The position numbers and the translations under genes are program-made. Under the pieces are notes generated by a model that saw only the letters and a list, made by a program, of their open reading frames with translations, did no database searches and was not told where the DNA came from. Shown here piece after piece: positions 36,809-46,962 of a stretch of 64,000 nt of DNA; position 1 is the first letter of the stretch; the number at the start of each line of letters is the position of its first letter. The stretch is from Bacteroidales bacterium (lineage in GTDB: Bacteria; Bacteroidota; Bacteroidia; Bacteroidales; Muribaculaceae): contig DXXM01000011.1 in the NCBI GenBank assembly GCA_019416285.1, positions 1-64,000 of the forward strand, in the 5' to 3' direction.

Positions 36809-38656
36809 ATGGGTTACAGAGAATTGTTATTGTCAATGGGGGTTCTGATTGCAAATCCCCTTGCCGGAGCTGAACCGGGGAGCGTCACGACTGAAAGTGA
36901 CAGCTGGGCGCTCACGGACGCTCTCGGGCGTAAGGCATGTGGCCATGATGTAGCCGGTGACCGCAGAAGTGACCGTTTTGTGGGCATGTTTTACTGGACA
37001 TGGCATCAGGGCAATGATGCCGACGGCGGCAGGGAGAATCCGGAAATCGAGGTGAAGAATATCACCGAAGTGCTCCGGCAGCATCCCGAGGCCATCAACG
37101 ACTATCATCATCCAGCGTGGGGTGCGCCGGGCAAACGTCCGGGCGCCTTCTATTGGGACGAGCCTATCTTCGGTTACTATCAGACCACAGATCCCTGGGT
37201 ATTGCGCCGCCACGCCGAGATGCTTGGCGACGCTGGCATAGACTGTGTGTTTTTTGACTGCACAAACGGCTCCTTCATCTGGGAAAGTTCGTTTCGGACA
37301 CTGCTCGAAACGTGGGACAGGGCTCAGAAAGATGGCGTCAACGTGCCGAAAATCGTTTTCATGCTCCCTTTCGCTCCCACTGCCGACTCCCGCAAATCGC
37401 TCATCAATCTTTACAACGGGCTTTACGGCAAGGGAGAATACCGAAACCTATGGTTTTACTGGAAAGGCAAGCCACTCATCATGGCCTATCCCGACAACCT
37501 GTCATCCGAGGGAGTGGAGGGGGAAATCCGTGATTTCTTCACTTTCCGCCCCGGGCAGCCGGACTACGTGAACGGTTCCGACATGTCGTCGCGCCAGTGG
37601 GGATGGCTGGAAGTCTATCCGACGCATGGCTATTGCTATGACCATGACAAGGGAGAGTTCGAGCAGTGTGTGGTGGGCATAGCGCAGAACGCACGTGCCC
37701 TCAGCGGAGGCCACTGCTGCGCGTTCACCCTGCCTGACACCTACGGACGCAGTTACAGCTATCTCAAAGGCTTCGACGCTCGCGAGGACGGCTATCTCTA
37801 CGGATGGAATTTTCAGGAGCAGTGGGACAGGGCCATCAATCAGCTGAAGCCGCAGATGGTTTTTGTCACCGGCTGGAACGAATGGACTTCCGGAATGTGG
37901 ACCAAGGCCGACGGCTGGAGCGACCCTCTGTCGTTTGTCGACCAGTTTGACCGCGACCACAGCCGCGATATTGAGCCCACGAAAGGGTGGGGAGACAAAG
38001 GTGATGTCTACTACCAGCAGTTGGTCGACAATGTGCGCCGCTACAAAGGAATGTCCCGTCCGCCCGTCGCCTCCCCCTCCAAAACCATCCGGTTAGGATG
38101 TCCGGAAGACTGGGCCGACGTGAAACCCGACTTCAGGGCATACCGCGGCAATACTTTCCACCGTGACCACAGCGGCCGTTATAACAAATATTACACCAAC
38201 AGATCCGGCCGCAATGATATTGTGGGTGCAAAGGTGGCCCATGACAAGGACTATGTCTATTTCCGGGTGGAGACGGCGGAGGCGCTGACTCCCGCGACTG
38301 ACCCAAACTGGATGATGCTCTTCATTGACATCGACCGCGACAAGTCCACCGGCTGGAACGGCTATGACTTCATCGTCAACCGCAGGTCGCCCGATGCCGG
38401 GGGTGCGAATATTGAAAGGGCTACGGGAAAATCATGGGACTGGAGTGAGGCCGGAAAGTGCCGTTATGCGGTCAATGGCAACGTGCTCGAAATCGCAGTC
38501 CCGAAGAGTGTCCTCAATGTCGGCGACACACTCGGCTTTGAGTTCAAGTGGAACGACAATATGCAGAATCCCGGCGACATCATGGACTTCTATGTTAACG
38601 GTGACACCGCTCCCGGCGGACGGTTCAATTATCTCTATGAATCATCGCCGGAATGA
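36809..38656 (+). CDS. GH99-like TIM-barrel glycosidase with CBM9-like domain, copy 2
   Basis: A 615-residue paralogue of the preceding protein; even the first coding bases (TACAGAGAATTG) are shared, so a tandem duplication is likely. It has a signal peptide, FVGMFYWTWHQGNDADGG, LGDAGIDCVFFDCTNG, VTGWNEWTSGMW near 354, and the C-terminal CBM9-like sandwich (VGAKVAHDKDYVYFRVETAEAL, NWMMLFIDIDRDKSTGWNGYDF). It stops right after that domain, with no tail, which suggests a different cell location from copy 1. The two have diverged strongly, so different linkage specificity is plausible. It lies 57 bases after copy 1. The exact enzymatic activity is not deducible. Confidence 0.7.
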   Translation: MGYRELLLSMGVLIANPLAGAEPGSVTTESDSWALTDALGRKACGHDVAGDRRSDRFVGMFYWTWHQGNDADGGRENPEIEVKNITEVLRQHPEAINDYHHPAWGAPGKRPGAFYWDEPIFGYYQTTDPWVLRRHAEMLGDAGIDCVFFDCTNGSFIWESSFRTLLETWDRAQKDGVNVPKIVFMLPFAPTADSRKSLINLYNGLYGKGEYRNLWFYWKGKPLIMAYPDNLSSEGVEGEIRDFFTFRPGQPDYVNGSDMSSRQWGWLEVYPTHGYCYDHDKGEFEQCVVGIAQNARALSGGHCCAFTLPDTYGRSYSYLKGFDAREDGYLYGWNFQEQWDRAINQLKPQMVFVTGWNEWTSGMWTKADGWSDPLSFVDQFDRDHSRDIEPTKGWGDKGDVYYQQLVDNVRRYKGMSRPPVASPSKTIRLGCPEDWADVKPDFRAYRGNTFHRDHSGRYNKYYTNRSGRNDIVGAKVAHDKDYVYFRVETAEALTPATDPNWMMLFIDIDRDKSTGWNGYDFIVNRRSPDAGGANIERATGKSWDWSEAGKCRYAVNGNVLEIAVPKSVLNVGDTLGFEFKWNDNMQNPGDIMDFYVNGDTAPGGRFNYLYESSPE

Positions 38657-38819
38657 ATCCTCCGCAACCGTCGGAACTATCCGGTGCGATACCTTTCATC
38701 ACGATGAGCAGTTTATGCTTTTACCGATTATCACCCGCTATATTATGGAAAAGTAATATTCTGATAGATAATGTATTATAACGCATTTGGCACATAATAC
38801 AAACAAATGTGATAAAAAA

Positions 38820-38886
38820 TTGAAACAAATATAAATAAAGTTGAAACTACAAGAAAAGCAGATAAATCATGTAGGTATTAACTTTG
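38820..38886 (+). promoter_or_regulatory. Second promoter in the array, ahead of susC
   Basis: TAACTTTG at 38879-38886 is a full -7 match, 24 bases before the susC start at 38910. TTGAAAC occurs twice (38820-38826, 38841-38847), 21 bases apart, in an AT-rich 250-base gap, and may be a regulator site. The nearest TTG is too far to be a normal -33 element. Confidence 0.5.
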
Positions 38887-38909
38887 CGTACAAACTTAAA
38901 CAACCAATC

Positions 38910-41900
38910 ATGACCTACCATCTAAAACACTTCATTGCGATTTGCATGGCTACGCTGCTCTGGCTGGTCTCGATACCGGCAGTATGGGGTGCAGACATCC
39001 CCATAGTCAGCGGTACAGTTATCGATGGAGAAGGTGAGCCCGTCATTGGCGCCACTATCCGCGAATTGAACACGTCAAACGCGACGTTTACAGATGTCGA
39101 CGGAGCCTTTACCCTTAAACTGACATCTCCGAAACCTGTATTGGAAATCAGCTTTATCGGTTATAAGACCGTAAAGCTCCCTGTCACTTCTCCTACCGTC
39201 CATGTGACTATGGAGACTGAATCAACCGAACTCGATGAGGTTGTTGTGGTGGCCTATGGCCAGCAGAAGAAGGTCACGGTGACCGGTTCTGTTGCAGCGG
39301 TGGGTTCCGCCGAAATCAAGAAGTCATCCGAACCAAACCTCGCGGCTGCGCTTTCGGGCAAACTCCCCGGCCTTACCACCATGCAGCAGAGCGGTGCTCC
39401 CGGTGAGGACGATGTGAAAATGTTCCTCCGCGGCGCCGCCACTACCAACGGCACATCGCCGCTTATCCTTGTCGACGGTATTCCGCGCACTTCCATGAGT
39501 GAAATCGACCCGAATGAGGTGCAGTCCATAAGCGTGCTCAAGGACGCATCGTCGACGGCGGTGTTCGGTGTGCGCGGTGCCAACGGCGTCATCCTCATCA
39601 CCACCCGCCGCGGCGAGGAAGGAAAGGTCAATGTCCATGGCCAGGTGACATATTCTATGCAGAAGTTCAACTTCTGGCCTGAAGGCCGCCATTCCTACGA
39701 CTTTGTCCGTCTCGCCAACGAAGCGGCGCTCAACGATGGCGGTGTGCCCAAATACACCGACGCTCAGGTGGCCATGTACGACCTGTGGAAGACCGGCGGT
39801 TCCGACGACCCTGCCATCCGCTACTGGTATCCCGACACCGACTGGGGCGACGTCTATCTTAAAGACCACTCAAACATGGTTCAGGCCAACGTCAATATCT
39901 CCGGCGGCTCCAAAAAGCTGAAATATTTTGCAAGCGCCGGTTACGTGTATCAGGGCGGCATGTATAAGACCGAATCCAAGGATATGCTCGGCTATGACCC
40001 GCAGTCGAAGATGAACCGCTATAATATCCGCACCAACCTCGACTATAATTTCAACAGCTGGATTACGGCATCGCTCGACGTGAGCTCCTCTATCAGAAAG
40101 ACAAACCAGGCAGCCGCTAACATGTTGGGTGCGGATACCTCCGGCCTCCGCTGGGCGGCCCTGACCTCGAAGCCCACCGTGCCCGGCCCTCTCACAATCG
40201 CCGGTAATGAATCCAACGGCTTTGTGGTTTCGGAAGGCACACGCGACGACGGCACTCTCGCGCTCCACTATGTCAAGGGCAACCGCGTGGTGCAGGACAA
40301 TGAGCTCTCGCTCGCACAGTCGGCCTACGGACAGCTCAACCGTTCAGGCTACAAGCTCCTCGTCGAAGCCTCGGCCAATGCAATCGCCACACTTAATTTC
40401 AATCTCGACCGCGTGACCAAGGGTCTCTCTGCCCGTGGCGTCATCTCCTTCGAGACCTACGCGCAGCAGCTCACCATGGGAAGCAAGGATTTCTCGGGCT
40501 ACCGCTATGATCTCAATCCCGGCGGCTACGACCGTCCTGTCTTTACGATGGAAGGCAACTCGGAGGACGACGGCCAGCTCGCTCTCTCCCGCGCCGACGT
40601 GAGCCGCTGGTTCATGAACGTGCAGGCACAGGTCAACTACAACCGCACCTTCAATGATGTCCACGGTGTCACCGGCATGGTGCTCTTCCAGCGCGACGAA
40701 AAGGAAAACATCCTCGGTTCCATACCTTACAAGATGATTGGTCTTGCCGGACGTTTCACCTACGCTTTCGACTCCCGCTATCTCGCCGAGGTCAACATCG
40801 GCTATAACGGTTCCGAGCAGTTCGCTCCGGGTCACCGCTTCGGTTTCTTCCCCGCTTTCTCACTCGGATGGGTCACATCAAACGAGAAATTCATGCAGCC
40901 TCTTGCCGAAAGCGGATGGCTCACCAAACTGAAATTCCGCGCATCGGTCGGCAAGGTCGGTAACGACGAACTCTATGCCGGCGCCGACGAGCTCGCCCGT
41001 CAGAAACAGCGTTTCCTCTATCTTGACAACAACTCCAAGATACCTTATATATATCATGCTCAGGACGCAATCATGGTTCCCGGCTCACTCACCAGCGCGG
41101 GCGACGGCACGGGTGTGATTTACGAAAGTCTTATCGGTAATCCCGACATTCACTGGGAGACCGCATGGAAGCAGAACTATGCTGTCGACCTCACCCTTTT
41201 CCGCAACCTTGACGTGACTTTCGACTGGTTCTACGAGAAGCGTTCCGACATCCTTATCTCCCGCAACACCATCCCGAGTCTCGGAGGTCTCACCTCGACG
41301 CAGCTCCCGCGCTCAAACTTCGGTAAGGTCAAGAATACCGGTTATGAAATTTCCGCGCGCTACAACTATTCTGTCAATCGCGACCTCGATTTCTTCCTCA
41401 CCGGCAACTTCTCCTATGCCAAGAATACTGTCATCGATGCGGATGAGGTTTTCCTCGGCGACGACTACGCTTATCCATACCGCACCGAAGGCTTCAGCAT
41501 CGGCCAGCAGTTCGGTTATCTGATAGACCGCTCCGTCAATCCCGAACTCGGTCTCGACGGCACAGGTTTCTATAACTCCGACGAGCAGATAGCTCAGCGC
41601 GGCCTCACTTATTCCGGCATACAGCCCAAACGCGGTGATTTTGTCTACAAAGACCTCAACGACGACGGCATAATCGACCAGAAAGATATCGCCCCGATAG
41701 GCTATTCGAGCCTCCTTCCGCGCATATCCTACGGCCTGACTCTCGGCGGCAACGCCTATGGCTTTGATTTCTCGGTGATGCTTCAGGGTGTGGGCAAATA
41801 TACCCGCTACTTCGGCAGCCAGGTGATGTATGAGGGCTTCGGTACCATATTCTTCTCCGATATGTGCGACAACCGCTGGAGCGACGAGCGCTATGCGGCC

Positions 41901-42197
41901 GGGGCCAATATCACCCACCCGCGCCTGTCGCTTGTCGAGACCTCAAGCCACACCACCAACGACTACTATACCATGGATGCCTCCTATGTCCGCCTGAAAA
42001 ACGTGACCGTGGGCTACACTCTGCCTCAGAAACTGACGAAGAAAATCGGCATGAACAATGTGCGTATCTACGTCAGCGCCGACAACCTCCATACCTGGAA
42101 CAAACTCCATACAAAGATGATTGACCCCGAGCAGAGCGGTTTCTCCTCCTATCCTCTCATGAAAACCTACACAGCCGGTCTTTCAATCGATCTCTAA
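38910..42197 (+). CDS. SusC-family TonB-dependent outer-membrane transporter
   Basis: A 1095-residue importer that brings oligosaccharides across the outer membrane with its SusD partner and TonB energy. After the signal peptide come a carboxypeptidase-D-like beta domain (VSGTVIDGEGEPVIGATIRE), the TonB-box region LDEVVVVAYGQQKKVTVTGSVA, the plug with MFLRGAATTNGTSPLILVDGIPR and VFGVRGANGVILITTRRGEEG, and a 22-stranded barrel ending YTAGLSIDL. All hallmarks of SusC are present. I start at ATG 38910; a TTG at 38841 is in frame but lies upstream of the -7 box. Its susD is 25 bases downstream. Confidence 0.95.
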   Translation: MTYHLKHFIAICMATLLWLVSIPAVWGADIPIVSGTVIDGEGEPVIGATIRELNTSNATFTDVDGAFTLKLTSPKPVLEISFIGYKTVKLPVTSPTVHVTMETESTELDEVVVVAYGQQKKVTVTGSVAAVGSAEIKKSSEPNLAAALSGKLPGLTTMQQSGAPGEDDVKMFLRGAATTNGTSPLILVDGIPRTSMSEIDPNEVQSISVLKDASSTAVFGVRGANGVILITTRRGEEGKVNVHGQVTYSMQKFNFWPEGRHSYDFVRLANEAALNDGGVPKYTDAQVAMYDLWKTGGSDDPAIRYWYPDTDWGDVYLKDHSNMVQANVNISGGSKKLKYFASAGYVYQGGMYKTESKDMLGYDPQSKMNRYNIRTNLDYNFNSWITASLDVSSSIRKTNQAAANMLGADTSGLRWAALTSKPTVPGPLTIAGNESNGFVVSEGTRDDGTLALHYVKGNRVVQDNELSLAQSAYGQLNRSGYKLLVEASANAIATLNFNLDRVTKGLSARGVISFETYAQQLTMGSKDFSGYRYDLNPGGYDRPVFTMEGNSEDDGQLALSRADVSRWFMNVQAQVNYNRTFNDVHGVTGMVLFQRDEKENILGSIPYKMIGLAGRFTYAFDSRYLAEVNIGYNGSEQFAPGHRFGFFPAFSLGWVTSNEKFMQPLAESGWLTKLKFRASVGKVGNDELYAGADELARQKQRFLYLDNNSKIPYIYHAQDAIMVPGSLTSAGDGTGVIYESLIGNPDIHWETAWKQNYAVDLTLFRNLDVTFDWFYEKRSDILISRNTIPSLGGLTSTQLPRSNFGKVKNTGYEISARYNYSVNRDLDFFLTGNFSYAKNTVIDADEVFLGDDYAYPYRTEGFSIGQQFGYLIDRSVNPELGLDGTGFYNSDEQIAQRGLTYSGIQPKRGDFVYKDLNDDGIIDQKDIAPIGYSSLLPRISYGLTLGGNAYGFDFSVMLQGVGKYTRYFGSQVMYEGFGTIFFSDMCDNRWSDERYAAGANITHPRLSLVETSSHTTNDYYTMDASYVRLKNVTVGYTLPQKLTKKIGMNNVRIYVSADNLHTWNKLHTKMIDPEQSGFSSYPLMKTYTAGLSIDL

Positions 42198-42222
42198 AAC
42201 CTGTCAAACACATTTTCAGATC

Positions 42223-44115
42223 ATGAAAAAGCATTTTATCAACATATTTTTAGCTGTCTCGGCGATTTGCGGCTCAGGACTGACCCTGTCCTCGTGTCAG
42301 GATGACCTTGACGTGACTCCCGACGGCCGTATGACTCTCGATGTCGTATTCTCGACTCCGGAGAACACAAAGGATTACTTTGCCTCGGCATGGTCGCATG
42401 TCCCTCAGAAGATGTTCATGTACTACTTCTTCGACAACTTTCTGATTGACATGGCCGACGAGGGATGGTCTACCGCAGAATACCAGCCGCTGATTATCTC
42501 CGATATATATGCCGGCAACTGTAACTCCACCAAACACCGGTTTGAATGGAGTGATACCGGACAAGGCAAATGGGACGGCGGCTACTGGGTTCGTTACTGG
42601 GCCATGATCCGCATCCTCAACAATTGCCTCAAGAACTTCCCGCAGGCCGCTTTCGACAGCGAGTCTGAGCGTGAACTCTGCACGGCGGAGGCCCGTGTGC
42701 TCCGCGCCTTCTACTATCTGCAGCTGGTCAAGTTCTACGGCGACCTCCCGATTGTGACCGATGTGCTCGGCGTCAATTCCTCTTATGCCGGAATGGAACG
42801 CAAACCGGCATGGGAAGTTCTCCAGCACATTGTCAGCGAGTGTGAGGCGGCTCTTGAAAGCCCGAACCTGCCGTGGTCTATAACCGCCGTGCAGCAGAAA
42901 AACCGCATGACCAAGGGTATAGCCTGCGCCATCATCTCTCAGGCCTCGCTCTTCGCCGCCAGCCCCCTTTTCTGCAAGGACCAGGACCTCTGGCAATACG
43001 CCTATGAGAAAAACCGGAAGGCCTTCGACCTCCTCGTGGCCAACGGCTATGAGCTCTACACCCATCTGGTGGACCCCAAGTCATATCAGAACTGCTATCA
43101 GGAATACTTCGCTTCACGCAGCTATGCCGGTTCTAAGGCCGATGACAAGGAAACCATCTGGGGCAGCCCGCTCAACTGGGGCGTCAACCACTCTGCCATC
43201 AACGGTGTGCCCATTTTTGCAGTCGAGACCCATCAGGCCGGATGTATTCCCACTCAGGAGCTTGTCGACGCCTACGATATGCTTGCTACCGGCGAGCCTA
43301 TCTATGACCTGTCGAATCCTTATACCGACGAAAAGCACTCCGACATCAATATCAATGCCAAGTCGGGCTATGATCCCCAGAAACCCTACGTCGGCCGCGA
43401 CCCGCGCTTCTATGCTTCCGTAATCTACAACGGTTCGAAAGTCAACACCGGCGTGCTCAACAAGACTGTCGAGACCTGGAACAACGAGAGCACATGGGAC
43501 GGTAAGCCCAGCAGCTATCCTTCAGGCAGCGGCAACGCGAAAATCGATATCACCGCGCAGCGCTACACCCGCACCGGTTACTATAACAACAAGTATCATA
43601 CCTACAAGGTGACACCCGGTCAGATGAAGGACGAGGGCAACTGGAAATACTATCGCCTCGGCGAGATTTATCTGAACCTCGCGGAGTGTGCGGTCGAAAC
43701 AAACAAGATTTCGGAGGCCATGGATCTCGTCAATGAAATCCGTCATCGCGCAGGCTTCGCTCCGGCGGTCGATAAGAAAGCGTCGGGTCAGCAGGAAGCC
43801 CGTCTGATAGTACGCCACGAGCGTCAGGTGGAGCTCGCCTTCGAGGAGCACCGCTACTTTGACTGCCGCCGCTGGGGTACAGTCTACGAGGACATCCGTG
43901 AGGAGCGCTACAACACCGGCATGTGGATTCACAAAAACGGAACCAAATATGTCTACACCCGCTTCCCCCTCGGCAAAGACCAGGGCAACGGTCTTAGCAA
44001 ATACTGCTCCGCCGCCAAATATCGTCTCGTACCTATTCCTCTCAAAGAGGCGAGCACACTCGGCTCGCTCACCGGTTTCGGTGCTGACTACTGGCAAAAC
44101 CCCGGCTGGGAGTAA
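42223..44115 (+). CDS. SusD/RagB-family surface lipoprotein
   Basis: A 630-residue surface lipoprotein that binds glycan and lids the SusC barrel at 38910-42197. The lipobox LTLSSCQDD places Cys25 at the mature end. SusD tetratricopeptide-like helices include RVLRAFYYLQLVKFYGDLPIV and SLFAASPLFCKDQD. The C-terminal block YRLGEIYLNLAECAVETNKISEAMDLVNEIR, then RHERQVELAFEEHRYFDCRRWG is classic. Full length for a larger SusD. It starts 25 bases after susC and ends 24 before the second susC-like gene, so the array is tightly packed. Confidence 0.95.
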   Translation: MKKHFINIFLAVSAICGSGLTLSSCQDDLDVTPDGRMTLDVVFSTPENTKDYFASAWSHVPQKMFMYYFFDNFLIDMADEGWSTAEYQPLIISDIYAGNCNSTKHRFEWSDTGQGKWDGGYWVRYWAMIRILNNCLKNFPQAAFDSESERELCTAEARVLRAFYYLQLVKFYGDLPIVTDVLGVNSSYAGMERKPAWEVLQHIVSECEAALESPNLPWSITAVQQKNRMTKGIACAIISQASLFAASPLFCKDQDLWQYAYEKNRKAFDLLVANGYELYTHLVDPKSYQNCYQEYFASRSYAGSKADDKETIWGSPLNWGVNHSAINGVPIFAVETHQAGCIPTQELVDAYDMLATGEPIYDLSNPYTDEKHSDININAKSGYDPQKPYVGRDPRFYASVIYNGSKVNTGVLNKTVETWNNESTWDGKPSSYPSGSGNAKIDITAQRYTRTGYYNNKYHTYKVTPGQMKDEGNWKYYRLGEIYLNLAECAVETNKISEAMDLVNEIRHRAGFAPAVDKKASGQQEARLIVRHERQVELAFEEHRYFDCRRWGTVYEDIREERYNTGMWIHKNGTKYVYTRFPLGKDQGNGLSKYCSAAKYRLVPIPLKEASTLGSLTGFGADYWQNPGWE

Positions 44116-44139
44116 TCCACTCAACAAACCTACACTATC

Positions 44140-46947
44140 ATGATTCACAAGAAAAATATAATTCCGATATTTCTGGTTTCAGCCTCGCTATCCCCTATGG
44201 CTGCTGCCGAGCCAGATTCCATTCCCTATGGCCAGCAGGAACTTCAGGCTGCCTTCGGCTATCAGGACACGCGCGACAGCTACACCGGTGCACAGTCATC
44301 AGTTAAGGCCGACGCAATCGGCAAATGGAACGGCTCATCTCTTGAAAGTGCCATACGCGGAAAACTTTCCGGATGGTACAACGGTGTGATACGCGGTCAG
44401 AGCTCACCCTACGCCACTGACGCGCTCGTGATTCTCGACGGTATCCCCATGCCGTTTCTCGCGCTCGCCGATCTTGACCCCACCACTGTCGGCGAGGTAA
44501 CGATACTGAAGGACGCCGCGGCCAAGGCCCTCTATGGACCGCAAGGAGCGCAGGGTGTCATTCTCGTCACCACCAAGCATGGCCGCAACAACTCGATGAA
44601 TGTCAGCGTCTCGGCCAATATCGGAATCGAAAAGGCTACACGCAATCCCGACATGCTCAATGCCTACGGGCAGGCCATTCTGCGCAACACCGCTCTTTCC
44701 AACGACGGTCTCGTCCCCAAATTCAACGCCTCGCAGCTCGCCGCTTTCAAGGACGGCTTGGGAACCGACAATGACTGGCGCGACATGTATATGGACGACA
44801 TGCTCTTTCAGAAATACAATGTCCAGGTAGGCGCCGGTTCTGAGAAAGTCCGTTTCTACATCAATGTCGGCTTCGCTCGTGAGTCGGGCAAATACAAAAC
44901 CACTTACGACGACAAATATAATCCCTCGGACTATACCAACCGCTTCACGGTGGTATCGAATCTTGATGTCGACATCACTCCCTGGATGCGCGCTTTCGCC
45001 AACACAAACATCGGCGTGCGCCGTGTCAATGCCGCTTATCTCGGCGGCGGTGAGATTTACAAGCTCATGTACACAACTCCCAACTGGGTTGAGGACGGAG
45101 TGCTCGCCGACGGCAGTGTAATCACCGGCGAGGGTTATCACACTCCACTCCGCGGCGCCATAAACTATTCCGGTGTCAATCAGATGACACGCACAGACCT
45201 CGCCGCTAACATAGGTTTTGACCTGAAGCTCGATTTTATCACAAGAGGGCTGTCGTTCAAAGGCATCTTCGGTTATAGTTCAATCTACAACGGCATCCGC
45301 GGCGGTATCCATGACTATGGCCGAGTGATTTACAACGAAAACACCCAGGCCTATGTCCCCTGGTCGACCTCGGTCGAGACTCCGCTCTCATGGGCCAAAG
45401 GCACCACTACCAACTACTATATGGACATCCAGGCCATGCTCAACTACAGCCGTGTGTTCGCCGAGGACCATTCGGTCGATGCTCTTGTCCACTACACTTC
45501 CGAAGACTACCGCGGCGACGCTACGAAGTGGTACAACTACGCCTTCATCCTCCCCACCAACCGCATCCAGCTTGCAGGGGAGGCCCGCTATGGTTTCAAA
45601 AACCGCTATTTCCTCCAGTTTGATTTCAACTACTCCGGTTCCGAGATGATGGCCGAGGGACATCAGTTCCATTTCTCTCCCACCGTATCGGCCTCGTGGG
45701 TTCCCTCTGAAGAAAGCTGGTTCAGAAACGATTTTGTCACCTATCTGAAACTGCGTGCGTCGTATGGAGCGCTCTACTACGACTCTCTCCGTGACCAGGA
45801 CTCGCGTTATCTCTACGACAATATATATCGTGCGTCGACAGGTGGCATCGCCGGTATCTATTCAGGCTATGGTGTGCTCAACATGCGTCGCGGCAATCCC
45901 GATATCGGCTGGGAGAAGTCGAAACAGCAGAACTATGGCTTAGACCTCGGTTTCCTCGACAGATTCCACCTCAGCTTTGACTACTGGCGCACGAATCAGG
46001 AAGGTGTGCTTCTCCAGTCCGAACTGACTCCGACCCTCGGAGGCGTGACTGCCGACAACCGTCCCTTCTCCAACGCCGGCAAGGTGTTCAACAACGGTAT
46101 TGACCTCAGTCTTTCATACTCTACAGTGCTTCCTTGCGGACTCGGCATCACGGCCGCAGGTCAGATGGGCTGGAACAAGAACCACTGGGTATCGGCCAGC
46201 GAGCTTTCCTATGCCGACGCGGACTATGCCTACCCCTATCGTAAGACCGGTTACGCCATAGGCCAGCAGTGGGGCTATCTCCTTGACAACTCCAACGGCT
46301 CGGTGTTCTATAATTCCCAGCAGGAAATCGACAATTCAGGTCTCCGTTTCACAGGCCGTCAGCCCCGTCCCGGCGACCTCAAGTTCAAGGACCTTAACGA
46401 TGACGGTGTCATTGACGAAGGGGACTATGCTCCGCTGTCAGGTGTCTATCAGATGCCCCGCTTCGAATACGGAGCCTATGTCCAGCTCGACTACAAGGGT
46501 TTCGACCTCTTCCTCGACTTCATCGGCGAGGCCGACAGGTCGGTGCTCCTCAACAACAGTGTGGGCGTGGCCGAGTTTGTCGACGGCGTGACCACCGAAG
46601 GTGTCTACATGCCGCACCATCAGAACGCATGGACTCCTGAACGCTATGCCGAGGGCAAACACATCTCTTATCCGGCCCTCTCATCCTCGGCCTCCTCAAG
46701 CCTCCAGCCCAATGCCTTCTATGTATCGAAACTCGACTATCTCCGTCTGCGCAACGCCACCATCGGCTATTCGCTCCCCGACAAGATTGTCTCCCGCATA
46801 GGCATGTCGAAACTCCGCTTCTACATCTCGGGCCAGAACCTCTTTACCTGGGACAACATGAAGTTCGACGGTCTTGACCCCGAGGTCACACAAGTCTACA
46901 CCAAGATTTACCGCTCGTTCAACTTCGGCCTTAACATTAACTTCTAA
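44140..46947 (+). CDS. SusC-like transporter without the N-terminal domain and TonB box
   Basis: A 935-residue SusC relative. After the signal peptide the usual carboxypeptidase-like beta domain is missing, and where DEVVVVGYG should stand there is ELQAAFGYQDTRDSYTGAQS. The plug and barrel hallmarks remain: SAIRGKLSGWYNGVIRGQSS, YATDALVILDGIPM, ILKDAAAKALYGPQGAQGVILVTTK, and the C-terminal strand IYRSFNFGLNINF. The reading frame is whole, so this is a shortened but maintained form. Without an evident TonB box it may couple poorly, act with the first transporter, or use a degenerate box. It pairs with the susD gene 15 bases downstream. Confidence 0.88.
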   Translation: MIHKKNIIPIFLVSASLSPMAAAEPDSIPYGQQELQAAFGYQDTRDSYTGAQSSVKADAIGKWNGSSLESAIRGKLSGWYNGVIRGQSSPYATDALVILDGIPMPFLALADLDPTTVGEVTILKDAAAKALYGPQGAQGVILVTTKHGRNNSMNVSVSANIGIEKATRNPDMLNAYGQAILRNTALSNDGLVPKFNASQLAAFKDGLGTDNDWRDMYMDDMLFQKYNVQVGAGSEKVRFYINVGFARESGKYKTTYDDKYNPSDYTNRFTVVSNLDVDITPWMRAFANTNIGVRRVNAAYLGGGEIYKLMYTTPNWVEDGVLADGSVITGEGYHTPLRGAINYSGVNQMTRTDLAANIGFDLKLDFITRGLSFKGIFGYSSIYNGIRGGIHDYGRVIYNENTQAYVPWSTSVETPLSWAKGTTTNYYMDIQAMLNYSRVFAEDHSVDALVHYTSEDYRGDATKWYNYAFILPTNRIQLAGEARYGFKNRYFLQFDFNYSGSEMMAEGHQFHFSPTVSASWVPSEESWFRNDFVTYLKLRASYGALYYDSLRDQDSRYLYDNIYRASTGGIAGIYSGYGVLNMRRGNPDIGWEKSKQQNYGLDLGFLDRFHLSFDYWRTNQEGVLLQSELTPTLGGVTADNRPFSNAGKVFNNGIDLSLSYSTVLPCGLGITAAGQMGWNKNHWVSASELSYADADYAYPYRKTGYAIGQQWGYLLDNSNGSVFYNSQQEIDNSGLRFTGRQPRPGDLKFKDLNDDGVIDEGDYAPLSGVYQMPRFEYGAYVQLDYKGFDLFLDFIGEADRSVLLNNSVGVAEFVDGVTTEGVYMPHHQNAWTPERYAEGKHISYPALSSSASSSLQPNAFYVSKLDYLRLRNATIGYSLPDKIVSRIGMSKLRFYISGQNLFTWDNMKFDGLDPEVTQVYTKIYRSFNFGLNINF

Positions 46948-46962
46948 TTCAGACCTGCACCA

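Noticed and set aside
38841..38909. TTG start for the first SusC
   Set aside because: It lies upstream of the -7 box and adds 23 residues before a normal signal peptide.
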